Origin: Betaproteobacteria bacterium
Lineage (GTDB): Bacteria > Pseudomonadota > Gammaproteobacteria > Burkholderiales > Ga0077523
NCBI GenBank assembly: GCA_016125475.1
Contig: WGLR01000038.1
Span: 1-42,414 of the forward strand
DNA: 42,414 bases
Reading direction: 5' to 3'
In this document: piece by piece, positions 42,061-42,414 of the stretch
Numbering within the stretch: the stretch's first letter is position 1
Layout of the letters: each line of letters begins with the position of its first letter
Notes under the pieces: generated by a model
What the model saw: only the letters and a program-made list of their open reading frames with translations
Database searches by the model: none
What the model was told of the DNA's origin: nothing
Position numbers and translations under genes: made by a program

Positions 42061-42248
42061 CGGCCGAGCTCCTTCGCGGTCTTGCCGCCGATGCCGAAGT
42101 CGGTTTTCGGAATGTCGGTGAACCAGATCCTGATGGTTTCCGGCGGCGCGCCGAGCGCTTCCTGCAGCGCGACCGTGACCTTCTGGATCGCGACGCGCTT
42201 CTGTTCCTCGGTGCGGCCTTCCATGAGATTGATGTGTACGAGTGGCAT
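42057..42248 (-). CDS. 4-oxalocrotonate tautomerase family protein
   Basis: 63 residues, canonical subunit length. After Met removal the residues of 4-oxalocrotonate tautomerase are all kept: P1 (catalytic base), R11, R39 and F50. The family isomerises 2-oxo/enol acids in the cytoplasm as a hexamer. First gene of a two-gene operon with the racemase-type enzyme, which could feed it an enolisable 2-oxo or 2-hydroxy acid. Confidence 0.93.
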   Translation of the reverse strand: MPLVHINLMEGRTEEQKRVAIQKVTVALQEALGAPPETIRIWFTDIPKTDFGIGGKTAKELGR

Positions 42249-42327
42249 CGGGTTGCTCCTGTGAGACGGGTCGATCGATGGTCGTCGAGGTTACCCCAAA
42301 GGGAAGCGGGCGGGGGATGGGTGACAG

Positions 42328-42362
42328 CCCCCCGCCTGACCTCCCCCCGCGAGCGGGGGGAA
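42328..42362. repeat. C-rich/G-rich hairpin repeat
   Basis: CCTCCCCCCGCGAGCG-GGGGGG hairpin, close to the 24389 copy, followed directly by heptamers as at 24389/24443. Confidence 0.65.
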
Positions 42363-42365
42363 CGG

Positions 42366-42414
42366 GATGGGCGATGGGCGATGGGCGATAGGCGATAGGC
42401 GATAGGCGATAGGC
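42366..42414 (+). repeat. Heptamer array, seven units, cut by window end
   Basis: Three GATGGGC then four GATAGGC in perfect register, running off the end of the window, so the true length is unknown. Confidence 0.9.

Overview
The window is high-GC DNA, except for the first ~3.2 kb, which is visibly less GC-rich. Gene content (Tex, a DUF3422 protein, the ligase-associated helicase/ligase/exonuclease set, a molybdenum furoyl-CoA-dehydrogenase-type cluster, and an ABC importer with Tat-exported binding proteins) and abundant REP-like hairpins suggest a proteobacterium, most likely a betaproteobacterium of the Burkholderiales type. No rRNA, tRNA or single-copy phylogenetic marker was seen, so the lineage is inference.

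Region 1 (1-3.3 kb) reads as a fragment of an integron gene-cassette array with no integrase visible. Two attC-like sites (500-565 and 1329-1409) have core sequences that pair across cassettes as integron chemistry predicts. The cassettes carry a DUF262 protein plus a small HEPN-type protein as a two-gene unit, then a second protein with an R-x5-H HEPN-like motif. On the opposite strand, abutting the first attC, lies a broken uracil-DNA-glycosylase-like remnant. This looks like a mobile defence island and is the most interesting part of the window.

Region 2 (3.5-9.7 kb, minus strand) is a DNA-repair operon: MBL-fold exonuclease, ATP-dependent ligase, an exported protein of unknown role, and a DEXH helicase. 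Region 3 (9.7-15.1 kb) holds a 184-bp tandem repeat, the RNA-binding protein Tex, an amidohydrolase, a heptamer/GC-hairpin repeat block and an enoyl-CoA hydratase family gene.

Region 4 (15.2-24.4 kb, plus strand) is a tightly packed catabolic operon: a flavodoxin-fold NAD(P)H oxidoreductase, a carboxymuconolactone-decarboxylase-family protein, three xanthine-oxidase-family subunits (the large one fused to a CoxG-like domain), an acyl-CoA ligase and an enoyl-CoA hydratase homologue. Gene order and families match hmfABCDE of 2-furoate degradation, which ends at 2-oxoglutarate. A DUF3422 membrane protein follows.

Region 5 (24.7-28.4 kb) has a second CMD-family protein, a DUF2252 protein and a small membrane protein on the minus strand, then an amidase on the plus strand. 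Region 6 (28.5-42.25 kb) is a nutrient module: a minus-strand sugar-type ABC importer with two tandem near-duplicate Tat binding proteins and a terminal Ldh-family dehydrogenase. Divergent from it are an HpcH/HpaI aldolase and a second amidase. Farther on are two enolase-superfamily enzymes (one retaining every catalytic residue of mandelate racemase) and a 4-oxalocrotonate-tautomerase homologue. Together they suggest uptake and breakdown of a hydroxy acid or its amide.

Most intergenic gaps are filled by three repeat families: GTAG-headed REP hairpins, a C-rich/G-rich hairpin, and 7-bp tandem repeats. A REP-associated tyrosine transposase (38486-39031) sits beside an array of these REPs, and a 3' fragment of a second copy lies downstream. 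In two genes the GTAG head of a REP supplies the TAG stop codon.
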